Assembly: GCA_021399435.1 (NCBI GenBank)
Contig: JAJTUP010000001.1
Span: forward strand, 1,612,001 to 1,676,000
From: Diaporthe sp. PMI_573
Taxonomy: Eukaryota; Ascomycota; Sordariomycetes; Diaporthales; Diaporthaceae
Direction: 5' to 3'
DNA length: 64,000 bases
The position numbers and the translations under genes were made by a program. Shown here one piece after another: positions 8,808 to 20,984 of the stretch (the stretch's first letter is position 1; every line of letters begins with the position of its first letter). Below the pieces are notes generated by a model. It ran no database searches and was not told the DNA's origin. It saw only the letters and a program-made list of their open reading frames with translations.

Positions 8808-11495
8808 CTACTCCGCTGTCAACACTGCCTCGCCACTGGCGAGGCCTTCGCCAACAGCCTTCACCGTAATGGTCCCTGGACCAGTCGAACGCACGATTGC
8901 CAGAGCAAGGCCGCTGTATGCCTTGCGCTCGAGGGAAGGAAACGCAGTGAAATCCGCCGGATCTCCGTTGTCCGTCGCAACAATCTCACCAGGCCCTTCA
9001 ACGCTGAAGCTGATGACATTGTCGGCGAACGGAACAACATGGCCGCTTTCATCCACCACGGCAGCGGTGACAAAGGACAGGTCAAGCCCATCGGATTGGA
9101 TCTCGGCTCGGTCAGCGCTCAGCTGCACCCCGGCGGCATCTCCTGCCGTTCGCACCGTGGCGTTTGCCCAGGCCTCGTCTCCCCTGTACGTCACGACGCT
9201 GACCTCACCTGGCTGATAGACAAGCTCGTCCCAGCGGAAACGATACTCGCCCTCCCGCCGAGTCGTCTTGCCTTGCGACTCTCCATTCAGGAAAAGCTCC
9301 GCACTATCTGCCTCTGAGAAGACATGCACTGGCGTCACGAGGCCAGCCCTGTCGGGCCACGACCAGTGAGGCAGGATGTGCGCGATCTTTTGGTCCGGCC
9401 TCCACCTTGACTGGTACTGGTAGAAGCGGTCCTTCTTGAACCCGGCCAGATCCACGATGCCGCTGTAGGAGCTACGCGTGCTATAGTACGGCGTGGGTTC
9501 GCCGATGTAGTCGAAGCCGGTCCAGACAAACTCGCCTGCGACGAACGGATTGGCATCCTGAGCTGCAAACACCTTGTCCGGCGAGGACCCGAAGTTCGCT
9601 GTGTACAAGCCATAGTCGCTGACCCTGCGCCCAACCGAGTCACCGCCGGATGTATCGTTGATTGGGGCGGAGTTGTAGTTTGTGACGGGGAAGATGTACG
9701 TGCCCCTTGTGCTAAGCGTCGAGGCGGTCTCGGAACTTAGAATCATCTTATCCGGAAATTTGGCGTGGTACTCCGGATACAGAGGCTGCGTGTGAATACC
9801 ACTCATATTCCCATAGGCCTCTGTGTTTCTAATCCCGGCACCCTGGTAGTTGAGGTAGAACAAGTCCACGGCCTCGCTCCATGGCAGATCCGGGGTCGCG
9901 TAATTCTGACTAGCCGAGGACAAGCGGGTCGGGTCCTCCTCGCGGAGGATATCTCGAAGCCGGGCGGAGAGTGCAGCACCTGTCTGGTTGGTGTACTGCT
10001 CACCGACCTCGTTTCCGTAGCTCCAAAGGAAGATAGACGGGTGGTTGCGGTCACGGCGGGCCATGGCCCGCAAATCTGCCTCATGCCAGTCGTCAAAGAT
10101 CAGGTGGAAGTCGTTGTCGGTCTTGTTGAGCTGCCAAGAGTCGAAGATCTCATCCATCACGAGGAAGCCCATGCGGTCGGTCAGGTCGAGCAGCTCGGGT
10201 GCCGGCGGGTTGTGGGAGAAGCGAATCGCGTTGACGCCCATTTCTTGCATGATCTCAAGCTGCCTCTCAGCCGCCCTTACGTTGAAGGCGGCACCTAAGG
10301 CGCCGAGATCATGGTGATTGTTCACCCCTTGGATCTTGACGTGTTCGCCATTGACGAGCAGACCTTGATTAGGGTCATACGTGACGGTGCGGATTCCGAA
10401 TCTAGTCTCATAAGTATCCACTTCAGTTCCGTTGGAGTAGATACTCGTGATGGCAGTGTAAAGGCTAGGCTTCTCGGGGCTCCACAGGTTGGGCTTCTCT
10501 ACTGTGATGGAAGCATTCGTCGATTGGCTGGCCGCCGCTTCGAGGGTGACAGGTAAACGTGAGAACTCAGCAACCTTCTCCCCTGCCTTACCAGTCTGGG
10601 CATCGACAACATACACAGTTGTTGCAATCTCGACCCCGCTGGCCGCTGGCCCTTTATTCGAGACCCGTACACTGAGCTCAACAACAGCTGAGTCTGAAGA
10701 CACATCGCTCGTAGTGATGTAGGTCCCGTCATACCCGACATGCACTGAAGAAGTCTTGGTCAACCAGACGTTTCTGTAGATACCACCACCGGGGTACCAG
10801 CGAGCCGACTCATTCGGGTTGTCCAAGCGAATGGCGAGCACGTTGTCGTCTCCATGTTCAAGATATGGTGTAAGGTCCAGACGGAAGGAATTGTACGGGT
10901 ACGGCCACCCTCCAACCAATTTTCCGTTGAGCCATACCATCGCATACGACATTGCTCCGTCGATATCGAGGTATGCTTGCCTGCCGAGGGCGGCCTCTGA
11001 TTCCGTCCATGAGATATTCCGTCGGTACCATCCTACTCCTTGTATCGGCAGACGGCCCATGCCACCACTCACGACGGGGTCATCCTCATCGGTGTAGAAT
11101 GGCCCCGCTATGGCCCAATCGTGTGGCAGCGTTACAGTTTCCCATGCACCATCGTCGAAGTCTTTTTGCAGGAAGGCAACATCATTCCCTGGTGGTTCCG
11201 TATCCGGAAGCTGGTGTCTATCGCTTGGGTTTGCGATGTAGTCGTTGGAGGACGGAAGTATCCACGGCTTGAGTATGTTTAGGGTCAAATTTGCCTGGTC
11301 AGGGCGAATGTCGTACGTCAAGCCGTCTGGGTTTATTTCGCTGCGTTGGAAGCGCCATGCTGAGTTTAGGCTTATGCGTTCACGCTCTGCACTGGTCTCA
11401 TTCCGTGCATAAATCACACGTGCAGTGGTACCACGGACATGAAATTGAAGCACTAGGAAGACGGCAGCAAGAAGCCACCGTAACGTGAGCGCCAT
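8808..11495 (-). CDS. Secreted beta-galactosidase, glycoside hydrolase family 2
   Basis: 895 aa, single exon. It should remove beta-linked galactose (or a related sugar) from plant cell-wall polysaccharides outside the cell. Signal peptide: the first about 25 residues (ALTLRWLLAAVFLVLQF core). The N-terminal jelly-roll shows PHDWAIAGPF and GVGWYRR, followed by immunoglobulin-like domains and the TIM barrel. The acid/base glutamate is E496 in SYGNEVGE and the likely nucleophile is E589 in ILSSETAST. RFSHNPPAPELLDL is the typical barrel motif of fungal GH2 enzymes, and two further beta-sandwich domains close the protein. The frame is open back to 11537, but only with a GTG; ATG 11495 puts the signal peptide at the very start. 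The nearby lipase, six-hairpin glycosidase and LPMO-like genes fit a degradative lifestyle, but no shared operator was seen. Confidence 0.93.
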   Translation of the reverse strand: MALTLRWLLAAVFLVLQFHVRGTTARVIYARNETSAERERISLNSAWRFQRSEINPDGLTYDIRPDQANLTLNILKPWILPSSNDYIANPSDRHQLPDTEPPGNDVAFLQKDFDDGAWETVTLPHDWAIAGPFYTDEDDPVVSGGMGRLPIQGVGWYRRNISWTESEAALGRQAYLDIDGAMSYAMVWLNGKLVGGWPYPYNSFRLDLTPYLEHGDDNVLAIRLDNPNESARWYPGGGIYRNVWLTKTSSVHVGYDGTYITTSDVSSDSAVVELSVRVSNKGPAASGVEIATTVYVVDAQTGKAGEKVAEFSRLPVTLEAAASQSTNASITVEKPNLWSPEKPSLYTAITSIYSNGTEVDTYETRFGIRTVTYDPNQGLLVNGEHVKIQGVNNHHDLGALGAAFNVRAAERQLEIMQEMGVNAIRFSHNPPAPELLDLTDRMGFLVMDEIFDSWQLNKTDNDFHLIFDDWHEADLRAMARRDRNHPSIFLWSYGNEVGEQYTNQTGAALSARLRDILREEDPTRLSSASQNYATPDLPWSEAVDLFYLNYQGAGIRNTEAYGNMSGIHTQPLYPEYHAKFPDKMILSSETASTLSTRGTYIFPVTNYNSAPINDTSGGDSVGRRVSDYGLYTANFGSSPDKVFAAQDANPFVAGEFVWTGFDYIGEPTPYYSTRSSYSGIVDLAGFKKDRFYQYQSRWRPDQKIAHILPHWSWPDRAGLVTPVHVFSEADSAELFLNGESQGKTTRREGEYRFRWDELVYQPGEVSVVTYRGDEAWANATVRTAGDAAGVQLSADRAEIQSDGLDLSFVTAAVVDESGHVVPFADNVISFSVEGPGEIVATDNGDPADFTAFPSLERKAYSGLALAIVRSTGPGTITVKAVGEGLASGEAVLTAE

Positions 11496-12981
11496 GAAAA
11501 GTTGGGACAACAATAATCCGTGCAACCACGAGAACACTGGACGGGACGACTCTCAGTGCCTACAAAGCTTCAACGGCATTCCATTTTCCATCTGATGTTG
11601 CTATGATATACTTCCAATAGAAGAATCTATAAAGTTTCCCTACGGAAGAATTACTCGTGTGTACGAGGGGTAGGAATATAGCCTAAATCTGGTTATGTGA
11701 AGAACGCGCTAAGTGGAGAACCCTTGGCGCGTCCTATTTCGGCACGATGTAGCCCGAGAGAAACAAGAGTAGGCTCACGATAGCCTCATCTCCAACTGAG
11801 CACATGAGGATCTACATTCAAAATGACGATGGACCTCGGGGTTGGGGTAGACCAACGGCTTGGGTATCGGAGATTGCAGCCACGTGGCTGGGATTGTTAG
11901 TGTCGGCTAGCAGTACAGTACACAGTACCGGTACTTTGAGCTCTTCCGAGGTTCGCTGGCATCCGACGACTTCACAACATTATGAGTTCATACCTTCAAG
12001 GGCCAGAACGGCAACAGTGGAGGATTATGTAAAATCTGGCGAATCAATGGCTCAGAATTTGGCCAATTTGAGCTGCTGATTCGGTAGACGCTTAAGTAAT
12101 CCCCCACTGTTGCCGTTCTGGCCCTTGAAGGGGCTCCCCTCTCCAGCGAGCCCTCCTAGGATAGTCGTGGCCGTTCCCCTCCTGTGACCTGACGAGGCCT
12201 CTTCGGAATCCACAAGGCGGGATTTGCCGACTCGACAGCAAGGCTATGTTCGCAACAGTTTCCAGCTTTCATCCCATTGTGGGACAATGCCGACGTATTT
12301 TCAGCAGCTGTCAAGCCGGCGAGCCAATCGCATCTCGCGACTCCAGAATCTACCATGAACCAGGGTCAAGGAACCCGTCGATCAATGCCGCGTTCGTTGA
12401 CAGGCTTAGCTGAAGTGGGGTGTTATCCAAAATACTCCGGAACAAAATGCATCCCAAGTATTTTTCAAGGGCTGAATGATATCACTCCAACTTCAGACAA
12501 TGATCGCGCCGACTGACAAGCGCGCTCCTCGGACTGGACGGACTGACGTCTTCACAACACCGGACGAACGTAAATTGTGACTCGACACCTCACGAGGTGC
12601 GCCGCCGAACGCCGACACTTTTCACCCAGGGCTTTGGAGAATTCCCGGCCCCCTTTACACTAAAAGGAAACATGGGTAGGAGAGGGGCATGACTCCAGCC
12701 TTCCCGGGCCGCCAACGAGTCGAGGTTACATCAAAGAAGCAGCCACACGGCGCCCCGCTAACCAGCCAAGTGGTTTCCAACTGCTTGGACATAGCATATG
12801 TCAAAACTCGCGTGTTTACCTCGGCAGGTTGTACAACAAGGAGGTAGAATTATATGTTCATGTCGTGTGATTATGTACTATCACATCACAGGGAAAAGAA
12901 ACCTGGATGCTGGGCCCTGCAGTTCCCATTACGTCTCCACAAAGACCAAAACGGCGTTCCCTGGCCGGGCCCACCACTCAC
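11496..12981. other. Intergenic region with an inverted-repeat element
   Basis: Divergence-free spacer between the 5' side of the beta-galactosidase gene and the 3' end of the lipase gene. Apart from the 139-bp hairpin element listed separately, no gene or RNA is seen. Confidence 0.45.
11993..12131. mobile_element. 139-bp foldback element (MITE-like) with 35-bp terminal inverted repeats
   Basis: The arm 11993-12027 and the arm 12097-12131 are reverse complements at 34 of 35 positions; each outer end starts CCTTCAAGGGCC. They enclose a 69-bp unique middle with no coding capacity. Pairing stops sharply at both ends: flanking ATA on the left against GGC on the right. No clear target-site duplication is visible. 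A MITE or a decapitated DNA transposon end pair is the simplest reading; a transcribed hairpin RNA is an alternative. Confidence 0.7.
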
Positions 12982-13904
12982 TCAGCAAGCTGCGTTGGCG
13001 TTGAGCGGGTTGCCAATACTGATCCCAAAATACGTGAGGTGAGCCAGGTTGATGCCCACCCCTCCGTTCCCGATGCCATAACCTTTCTCGCTCTGATTGC
13101 AGTCCTGGGGCTCTTGCCCTGTACACTGGTAAGTCCCCTGGGCCGACTCATTGTCGTCGCTCTCCCAGTACTCGGTCGTATGGTGACGGTACCCGTCCGA
13201 CTGGGCCGGAATCTGCGGTACTCCATCGTTGGAGTGGGTGGCGCGGATCATTGTGTTCGATCCGGGGAACACTTTGTCGACATAGTCCGCGTAGGCCTGG
13301 TTTCCTGTGCGTGGCTGCCCGTAGGTGTACGCGGTAAGCGTGAAGTTTTGGCCTTGAAGAGACGCGGCGGCCAGGGAGGCTAGAGCTCCTCCCATACTAT
13401 GACCGGTCACGATGAGCTTGTAACCTGGGCTTGAAGCGAGGGTTGAAGTCAAAGTAGTGACGATATCGTCCTGGACTGCGACGTATTGCCCGAGGTAGCC
13501 CTGCGCACACTATAAATTTTGTTAGTGGATATGAAGCAGAATGTTTAAAAATGGGGTACACTGACGGTACATCCGAGGCAGGATATGCCATCGGCGGCCG
13601 AGCAGGAAACCAGGTCCTGCTGCAAATCTGTCAAGAAGTCTTGGACGCTAGAGGTCCCTCGGAACGACAGGATATACTCCTGAGCACTCTCATCGCGGAA
13701 CAGTGTGACCTGCGTATCGGTCTTCTTGTCGTCGAACATCTTCTCCACCGTTGAGCCGAAAGGGGGGTCTGCGCAGTTTGAGCTGTACGAGGCCGAAGCA
13801 AACCGCGCGTAGCGAGCAAGCTGGTCGTAGACAGTGGTGCTGACTTGCGTCTTCTGTGCGACCACCGCACTGAGCAGGAGACTTGCAAGGGTGAGAGAAC
13901 GCAT
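12982..13904 (-). CDS. Secreted lipase, class 3 (alpha/beta hydrolase)
   Basis: Two exons (13904-13566 and 13509-12982) give 288 aa. The 56-bp intron 13510-13565 starts GTCAGT and ends TATAG. It should hydrolyse acylglycerols or related esters outside the cell. A signal peptide occupies about residues 1-16. The catalytic serine is S151 in GHSMGG, the aspartate lies in the NDGVPQ segment, and the histidine in NLAHLTYFG near the C-terminus. The length matches fungal triacylglycerol lipases and feruloyl esterase-like members. Cysteines in CLGCT and CTGQEPQDC fit a disulphide-stabilised secreted enzyme. A feruloyl esterase-type specificity cannot be excluded. Confidence 0.9.
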
Positions 13905-15538
13905 TTTCGGTCTTTTGAGACTGAAGTTCAGGAAAAGAGTATGAATCTGAGAGCGCTGTCACAAGTGCACAAGGGCAGAGCGAACATAGTCGGCTCGAAG
14001 GTCTTATACACGGGCTTCGGGCAGAACGTCATGTCGACCTATACGTCAGGTGCCCCGGGTGGTGATCGATATGCCAAGTTCAAGCCAATCAATAATGCTC
14101 CGGCCGTTGCGCCCTTGAATGTAACATTCTCGACTTATATGGATGGGTTCCCGTATTCGGCATAGAGTGACAGCTCCACATTCATGGGTGAACCTAGCAC
14201 GAGGGCTGGCAGTCGTCTCATCTTTCCGGCCGATGAGGATTCACCAGGATCATGTACTCAGTACCGCTGTCTGCTACCGCCTGGGATCGACATATGCGAG
14301 AGTCAGGCGGAGCTCGTACTGTCTCCATCTGGACTTCGAGTATGCGGATCTAAGCCCCCGCAACGCAAAAGTTTCCCTGCGGTCGCATGTCCATGCGAAA
14401 GACAAGACAAAGCTACCGAATACGACCCCAGTCGGCTACCTAGGTGCATACCGTTGAACTTCCAGAAGAAATCTCTTTTCAAAAGCTTCCACCAATGATG
14501 GAACCAACGTTCGCCTGGATTTTTCGCGGGTGGAAGAGAGAAAAGTATTTGATTTAAAATGTGGAAAATTACAGAAACAATCAACGTACTTAATATAGGC
14601 AACACGTCGCGGCTCGTCTGACCTCGAGCTTCAACGGCAGTGATAATAGCTGACTAGTACTTGTCATAACAGATGGACCCACGCTTTCCCAAGACCGTGG
14701 ATTGAAATCAAGTTACATGGGCTCTCGGCATGTAAAACTCCAGAGCTATGTCACAGAAGATGGTGATCTCAATAATTTCTTATGCTATCATAGGAGGACA
14801 CGCCGGCCTGATAGTTTCTTTTCAGCAGACCATGCTATTGCTCAACCCCATCCAGGAAAGCTCTTGGATATCGCGTCAAAGTTCAAGCCCTGAGAAGCGA
14901 CCCGCCACCTCTCTTCTCCGCCTCTTGCATATACGAGGATTTCTTCGGCAAGCAACCCTTGACCCGGCCGGGTATAAGACTAGGTATGGGCGATGTGGGG
15001 GGGGGGTGGAGATCACAGAGACAGTGGTGAAGGATCCCTGCTTGCACAGAGATCCGATTTTGAGCTGAATTAGTTAGAACCATCCAGCCTCCACCCTGTC
15101 CTCAAAATTGGTACAGGCCGGGGCGGGGGCGGGAGAATAGTCCGCCCTATGGTGTGGGGAAACTCCCGAGCGCCACGCGTTTGACAGACTAGCCAAGTCA
15201 TAATAGACGACTGGCTACCTGGTGAGCTCTGAAATGTACACAGTCGTTGTCAGTGAAGGGTAATCTGGGGGTCCGCTGGCCGCATCTGAAGCTTCCGCTT
15301 TACCAGATTCGGATCCGTCGCTGTCCGGACGTGGACCCAGCATACAGTCATGTAAAATTACCGCGGATTCGTTCCCCCTTGCAGCACGTCTTCAAATGCT
15401 TGATGGAAAGTCAACGATCCGTTGCCTCTATATTGTGGAGCGTATTGGGAGTGAATTCGGAATGATGATGTACATTATCTTCAAAGACCTTTATATTATA
15501 TACTCCGCGAGTCAACTCAAAAATGCTTGAGAGTCACG
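13905..15538. other. Intergenic, no gene seen
   Basis: 1.6 kb with only short frames. A run of about ten G lies near 14997-15006. The region is the promoter side of the lipase gene and the 3' side of the permease gene. Confidence 0.4.
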
Positions 15539-17225
15539 TTATGAATGAGCCATTACATATTCCATGATCGTCAGGTTCGGCCCTCGCCAGTGGCTTCTCC
15601 CGTGGAGGAACCACCACACAATAACCGCAAATAGGACAAAACCAAAAACCGGTCCCATATAGTTCATTGAGCTGGCATCGACAGGCAGTACTGAAGGAAA
15701 TGGCAGGAACACCATTATATAAAGGCTGTAGAGAAGGGCAAATAGGTTCACCGGAATTCCCCACCTGCCCATGTTCCACTCACCCATGATGATATTCCCT
15801 CCCAAACGAGAATATAAAAGACAGGCGATCGCAACCGAATAGCTGAAGAAGAAGACAAATGACGATAGGGAGGTTAGGGCGTTAAACGCAATAATGCCCT
15901 TGGAGCCAATGTTCAACAGGCAAATGAGAGAAATGAAGATGACACTCAACCAGACGGACCGGACAGGGATCCGGTGCTTCGGGTCGAGGTAAGTAAAGTA
16001 AGCGGGGAGACCGCCATCGCGAGACCATGCCCAGGTCAGCCGAGACACGGAACTAATGGTAGTCAAGCTGCTATTAAAGCCAAGTAGGAAGAAACCGCAT
16101 ATTATCGCTGTAGTGGCGGCTCTGGAGCCCGTAATGTTGAGCATGATCGTAGCGAACGGGTTAGGAGATCCCAAGGCTACGTCAACATCACCCATATGGA
16201 TGAGTATGACGGCCGCCATGACTATGGCAAGCGAGCCATTGATTGCAATCGACCAGACCATTGCTCGAGGGACTGCAGACTTCGCCCGCCGAGTCTCTTC
16301 GGACATGTGGATGACACCATCGACACCTAATCAAAGGGTTTAGCACGGGCATAGGGCACAAAACTTTCATAAGATAAGAGACCATACCTGTAATACTGAA
16401 TATGCATGTCAGCATGCCTAGATGCCAAGACACATAAGGGCTATGATCCCATCCCGATGCAATCATTGGTTGCAGCAAGAAGCTGGCGTCATGCTTCGGC
16501 GCCATTACCACAAATACAACGAGGACGAGGACGAAAAGCCCAACATGTAATATACTGGAGATCATCTCAAGCCACGGGATCACCCCAAAGGCATAGATAT
16601 TGACGAGCCCCTGGAAGACCGCGCAGGTGATGACCAGGACAGATGTCTTCCATCCCCCAGCAACATACGTCGTCGAGTTGAGGGCAATCAGCGACTCCAG
16701 CTGCACGACCAGAAGATTGGCGAGGGCCGCCTGGAGCGCAACATAGCCGAACCAAGTGGTCCAGCCCTGTATCCAGGTCGCAAACATCTTGATACGCTTC
16801 GGTGCCATGTGCCACGTCCAGTGGTATTGTGCCCCTGCGACGGGGATCATGGACGCCATCTCCCCCAGGGAAGCCGCCTGAGCAAGGGCTCCGACGACGG
16901 CGATTATCATGCCGAAGAACAAGGTTCGAGGCCCGCCGTTGATGAGCGCAAATACCAAGTTGCTGCGTTACTTCATCAGCTAAAGACGTTGTCGGGAAAG
17001 ACTTTCGCGGCTAGGTGCTTACAGGCAGACGCCTTCCCAAGATCCCATGTATGCCAGAGAAAACGCGAAGAACTGGGCGAAGGAGAATACCCTCCTCACG
17101 CGGGTAGTTCTCTCCAGGATTGCCTCCTCAGCGCCATCGCGTTTGATCGAAATATCGGGCTGTTCTTTGCTCTTGGTGATGTTGCTTCGGGTAGGCCATA
17201 TTTCGGTATCCTGTGTTTGAACCAT
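15539..17225 (-). CDS. Amino acid/GABA/choline-type permease (APC superfamily)
   Basis: Three exons (17225-17023, 16962-16388, 16326-15539) give 521 aa. Introns are 16963-17022 (GTAAGC...CAG) and 16327-16387 (GTATGG...TAG). Joining restores SWEGVCLNLVFALINGG and SITGVDGVIHMSEE. About 12 membrane spans are visible. The N-terminus is hydrophilic (about 45 residues). Markers are the first helix FSFAQFFAFSLAYMGSW and MSEETRRAKSAVPRAM, the loop typical of fungal GABA and choline permeases. It should import a small amine or amino acid with protons across the plasma membrane. The substrate cannot be assigned from sequence alone. No catabolic partner gene is adjacent. Confidence 0.9.
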
Positions 17226-18617
17226 CGTACGGCTCTGTATAACAGCGGCAGAGTAATTCTTCCGCCGCGTTGGTCGTGGGAAGTTGTTAGGAGCTAAGGG
17301 GCTCGGGCGTAACAGCAGGATTCAGGTTGGGAGATAAATGCCAACAAATTGTACCAAGCTGCAGTTCAGGACCATCATTTCTCATCTGCATCTGGAGTTC
17401 TCGGCGCATCGCGCCCTGCAGGCCTGTGGATCGCCAACCAAGGTACGTGAGTGCCAGGCCTTTGCCACTCAAGCGATTTACATTTCATCGAGTCTTCGTA
17501 TTCGTGATTTTCGTGAGCCAACCCTGGGCAGTCTGCGTCCTGTATTCTCTCTTCGTCTCAGATGGCTCATCCTTTACGGCTTCAAACGTGCCCTCATCAT
17601 CTTGGATTAACAGGAAGATGACCAAGCGCTACAGTAGAAGAACTGAGGAGGTAGGGTCCATCGAGTCTTTCAAGCAAAAAGCTTTCACGGATGAACTTAG
17701 CAGCGAGGGAGCCACACTTTTCAATGTCCATTCCGTGCTTTGATCTCACGTTAAGCTTTTACACCACACCCAAAAGTCGTATAGACTCTACCAATGTCTG
17801 CATGGAATGATTATTAAGGTGGAGGCTTTTGAGTCTTGACAAATCGGATGCTCCGAATTCTCTTTGCCGGCTCCACTAAATTGCCAACCCGACGGGCTCG
17901 ATCGGGGAGCCCTCTTCACCGGTCAAGCCAAAGTATGTTTGAGAAACTGGCCGATCTATCCACAAATGGATTGGATATGTGATTGGTGAAATTTGGCGAA
18001 TGACGGCTTTCTCGCTTCTGCAAGAGACCCTAGATACCTTGGATTCGAACGCGGCCCGGGAATCCTTCCGACCCCCGACACCGAGCTGGCGTGGGGGTTG
18101 GTTGTTGTTGTGACAGAAGTCAGGTGTAGCAAAGTATCGCCACCGATTCATGACAAAACCTTCTTCCACAGTACGGTGCTCAGACGCTAATGTGCGTCGA
18201 GAGATCCTTGGAGAACGCACGAGTTACGGGTGGGTATCCTGAGGCAGGTCATCCGTGAAGCACTGGTTTAATTATAAGAATCTTGTTGAGTTTCATGGAA
18301 TGCATTGCACGGATATCTCCTGCATGTGTAGTAAACTGAGCAGAATCCTACAGCTATCATTAATAGGTCATCGCTTGACCTCATCCCAGCCTTTAAATGG
18401 CTGCAGGCGCTGAAAATGTCCCAACGTTCCCTGTTGGATTCATTCGGAACCACATGACACCATGGTCGTTCACCGTGGTGAGAAAATGCCAAGTGATGGA
18501 CAATCTCATTTGATCCAGCTTTTATAATATGAGCGGTCCCTACATTGTCAGCTTTGTCCTCCGCAGTGGATTGTGCTTAACTCATTGACTGAACACAAGT
18601 CCAATCTTTGCACCACT
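17226..18617. other. Intergenic between divergent permease and Pth11-like genes
   Basis: The two flanking genes start on opposite strands and face away, so this 1.4 kb is a shared promoter region. No further gene is seen. Confidence 0.45.
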
Positions 18618-19943
18618 ATGGAAGTGGCGCATCCTGCTTTCTTCCCGTTGACTGAAGACGATCACGCTGCATGGGTGGTGGTCACTACAATCACTTTCTT
18701 GGTCTACACCTTCGGAGCTGTCACAACGAAGCTTTCTATACGGTACAAGGCAGCAGGTTGGAGGCCCAACGACACAGTCCTTGCCCTGGGGCTCCTTGTC
18801 CTGTTTGTCCAGTCCATCTGTATGGTCGCGTCATGCCAGATCGGCCTTGGGAAACACCAATACACGCTTACGTCAAAAAGATTGGACCAATTTGACCAGG
18901 TATGTTTGTCATTATCCAATTTACTACTTCTCGTTAAATCTTCTGCCACTTTGAAGCTCAGTCTGACATGCCTTGGAAACGGCTCCTGTAGTTTCAATAT
19001 GCGTCACTGCTTCTCAATATCATCACCACAACGTGCAGCAAAGCCTCAACCTGCCTACTCATCGACGATATTTATAGCTTCGGAAAGCTGCGAGCAGCGA
19101 ATCGAGCCTTATTTGCCCTCATCATAGTATGTGCGCTAGTGGCAATATTCGGCGTTGCCTTCGAATGCGCCCTTCCCACGCCATGGTCAATTGGATCTGC
19201 GTGTCGAGGGTATGCGAATGCCTACCTGTACAACGGCATCGCCAATATGTTGACAGACTTCGGCCTTGCTCTACTGCCCATCGTGATGCTATGGCGTGTC
19301 CAAACGAGTCATCGGGTAAAGTTGCGTATCGCGGTGCTCTTCGGGAGTCGGATACTGTGAGTTGGCTTGCCTGGCATAGAGATGCGTATCTGATCGAAAG
19401 TTAAAACTTATCATACTAACGGTTCGCAGCGTTCCCTTTCTTGTGCTTCCCTCTCTCACGACCGCCGAGGGCTTCTTGCAAGACTACACAGACCGGACAT
19501 GGAAAACCGTCACGCCGACAATATGGCTCCAAATATCGTTGAACATGTCACTCTTCACAGCTTGTATACCAAGCCTGAGGGGGGTCATTGAGAGCATTCT
19601 GGTGTCAACCACTGCCGGTGCAATACAAGCACCTTACCACCTCACCCGTAACCGAGCAGGATACGGCGTTCATGCGACAGCAATTCCACTGCAGCAGCTG
19701 GATTCATCGAGATATTTTCAAAGTTCGAAGAAACAATTCCCATCTCTCAACCTTTACGCCATCTCTCGAGGAACTCGGGAAGAGGACCGTCCACTCGAAT
19801 CGGAAAGTTCCAGACCACCAGCTGGGCGCGGAGAGCCAGGCGGGTCAGCCTACCTAACATTGTCAAGTTCGCATGGATCCAACGACCGTGAGCCAGTGGG
19901 CTCCAAGAGCACTGTCAGAAATTGGGAGATACCTATACAATAA
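18618..19943 (+). CDS. Pth11-like seven-helix integral membrane protein (rhodopsin-like fungal domain)
   Basis: Three exons (18618-18899, 18992-19356, 19430-19943) give 386 aa. Introns are 18900-18991 (GTATGT...TAG) and 19357-19429 (GTGAGT, branch ACTAAC, GCAG). Joining yields LDQFDQ/FQYASLLLN and GSRIL/VPFLVLP. The topology is a short outside N-terminus, seven hydrophobic helices, and a polar tail after about residue 275. Family landmarks are PTIWLQISLNMSLFTACIPSL in the last helix and the FECALPTPWS loop with its conserved cysteine. No CFEM domain precedes it. Members are proposed surface-sensing receptors in ascomycetes; the ligand is unknown here. ATG 18618 is the first plausible start. 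Confidence 0.86.
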
Positions 19944-20081
19944 ATCTGCATGATATAAACTTTATGCTGCACCAAGAACTTCTTTGAACGAACACGTTCT
20001 GGAGCAAGCTCAGTTGACGATTCGCACACATTGAACGACAAAAAGCAATACTGGTATCAATCTGTATAATCTTGAACGTCC

Positions 20082-20984
20082 TTAAACCTTGTCGCCTTTA
20101 AACCAAAGCATATTCACAAACTCTCTCTTCTGGAAACGACCTTTCTCTTTCACCCACACTCTCCAGACCTCCACCCAGCGCTCAACCTGCTCCATAGTAA
20201 CGACCCCCAAGTCAACGGCACGTTCCGCCAGAGAACCCTGGAAGACATTCCACTCCCCAGTCACATGCTCTAGACTAACCTATACCTGTATCTCCCCTCC
20301 ATCTTCCCCAAATCCAGCTTCCCCAGCCCACTTATCCTTGTACACGCCGGCCTTGCTGCAAGACCCCATTGCATCGAGATATCTTAGCTGCGCCGGTGAG
20401 GCCTCGTCCATCAACTCCGTAAAAGGGCGGCCGACTCGGAACGATGGCCACGATCCCTCGGCCGGACGGGTCTCTCGTGGAAACGATCCTGCCGGGTTTT
20501 TCGACGCGATACAAGCCTTGGAATGACTTTACGGGGTCCGTGAGGTGCATGAACACGGCGTGGGCATGTACCACTTCGCTACAGTGTTTTAAAGAAAGAG
20601 AAAAATGGGTATCAGAGTTTCGTCTGCGTCGCCCACGAGTATAATAAGGAAGTTGCCGCACAACAGGACTTACAAGCTGGCGTCAGCAAACTGTGACAGC
20701 TTGTATGCGTCACCGACTTCGAACAAGAGATTCGGCTCTTGGTACTTGGAGGCTGCCTGAGCTACGATACTCGGTGACACGTCGATGCCAACGACCTTGC
20801 CCTGCGGTACGAGGAGCGAGAAGCCGTGTGTAATTCCACCGGGCACGCAGCCGACGTCGAGGATGTAGAAATCTGGGTTCAGGTGAGGGAGGAGGTAGGC
20901 AGCGTAGTCCTTTGCGGTGCGGTACTCGTGTCGAGCTGTCACGTCTGGATCGTCGCTGACCATGAATTTGTTCTGATAGGCCAT
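20082..20984 (-). pseudogene. SAM-dependent methyltransferase (UbiE/COQ5-like), broken by a frameshift and a stop
   Basis: Exon 1 (20984-20674) encodes a class I methyltransferase start with the SAM-binding motif ILDVGCVPGG and the later VVGIDVSP. The first G-rich loop normally reads GxGxG, so VPGG is slightly unusual. A 95-bp intron (20579-20673, GTAAGT...TAG) joins it to VVHAHAVFMHLTDP, the family's motif after the acidic residue. The frame is then lost by one base near the GC/poly-T stretch at 20420-20440, continues as ELMDEASPAQLRYLDAMG, and meets an in-frame TAG at 20280-20282. The same frame continues afterwards to the normal family end (EREFVNMLW-like, near 20082). No GT-AG intron can remove either lesion. 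Either a pseudogene or two assembly errors. Confidence 0.75.

Noticed and set aside
9765..10298. 177-codon plus-strand frame
   Set aside because: Antisense to the GH2 catalytic domain.
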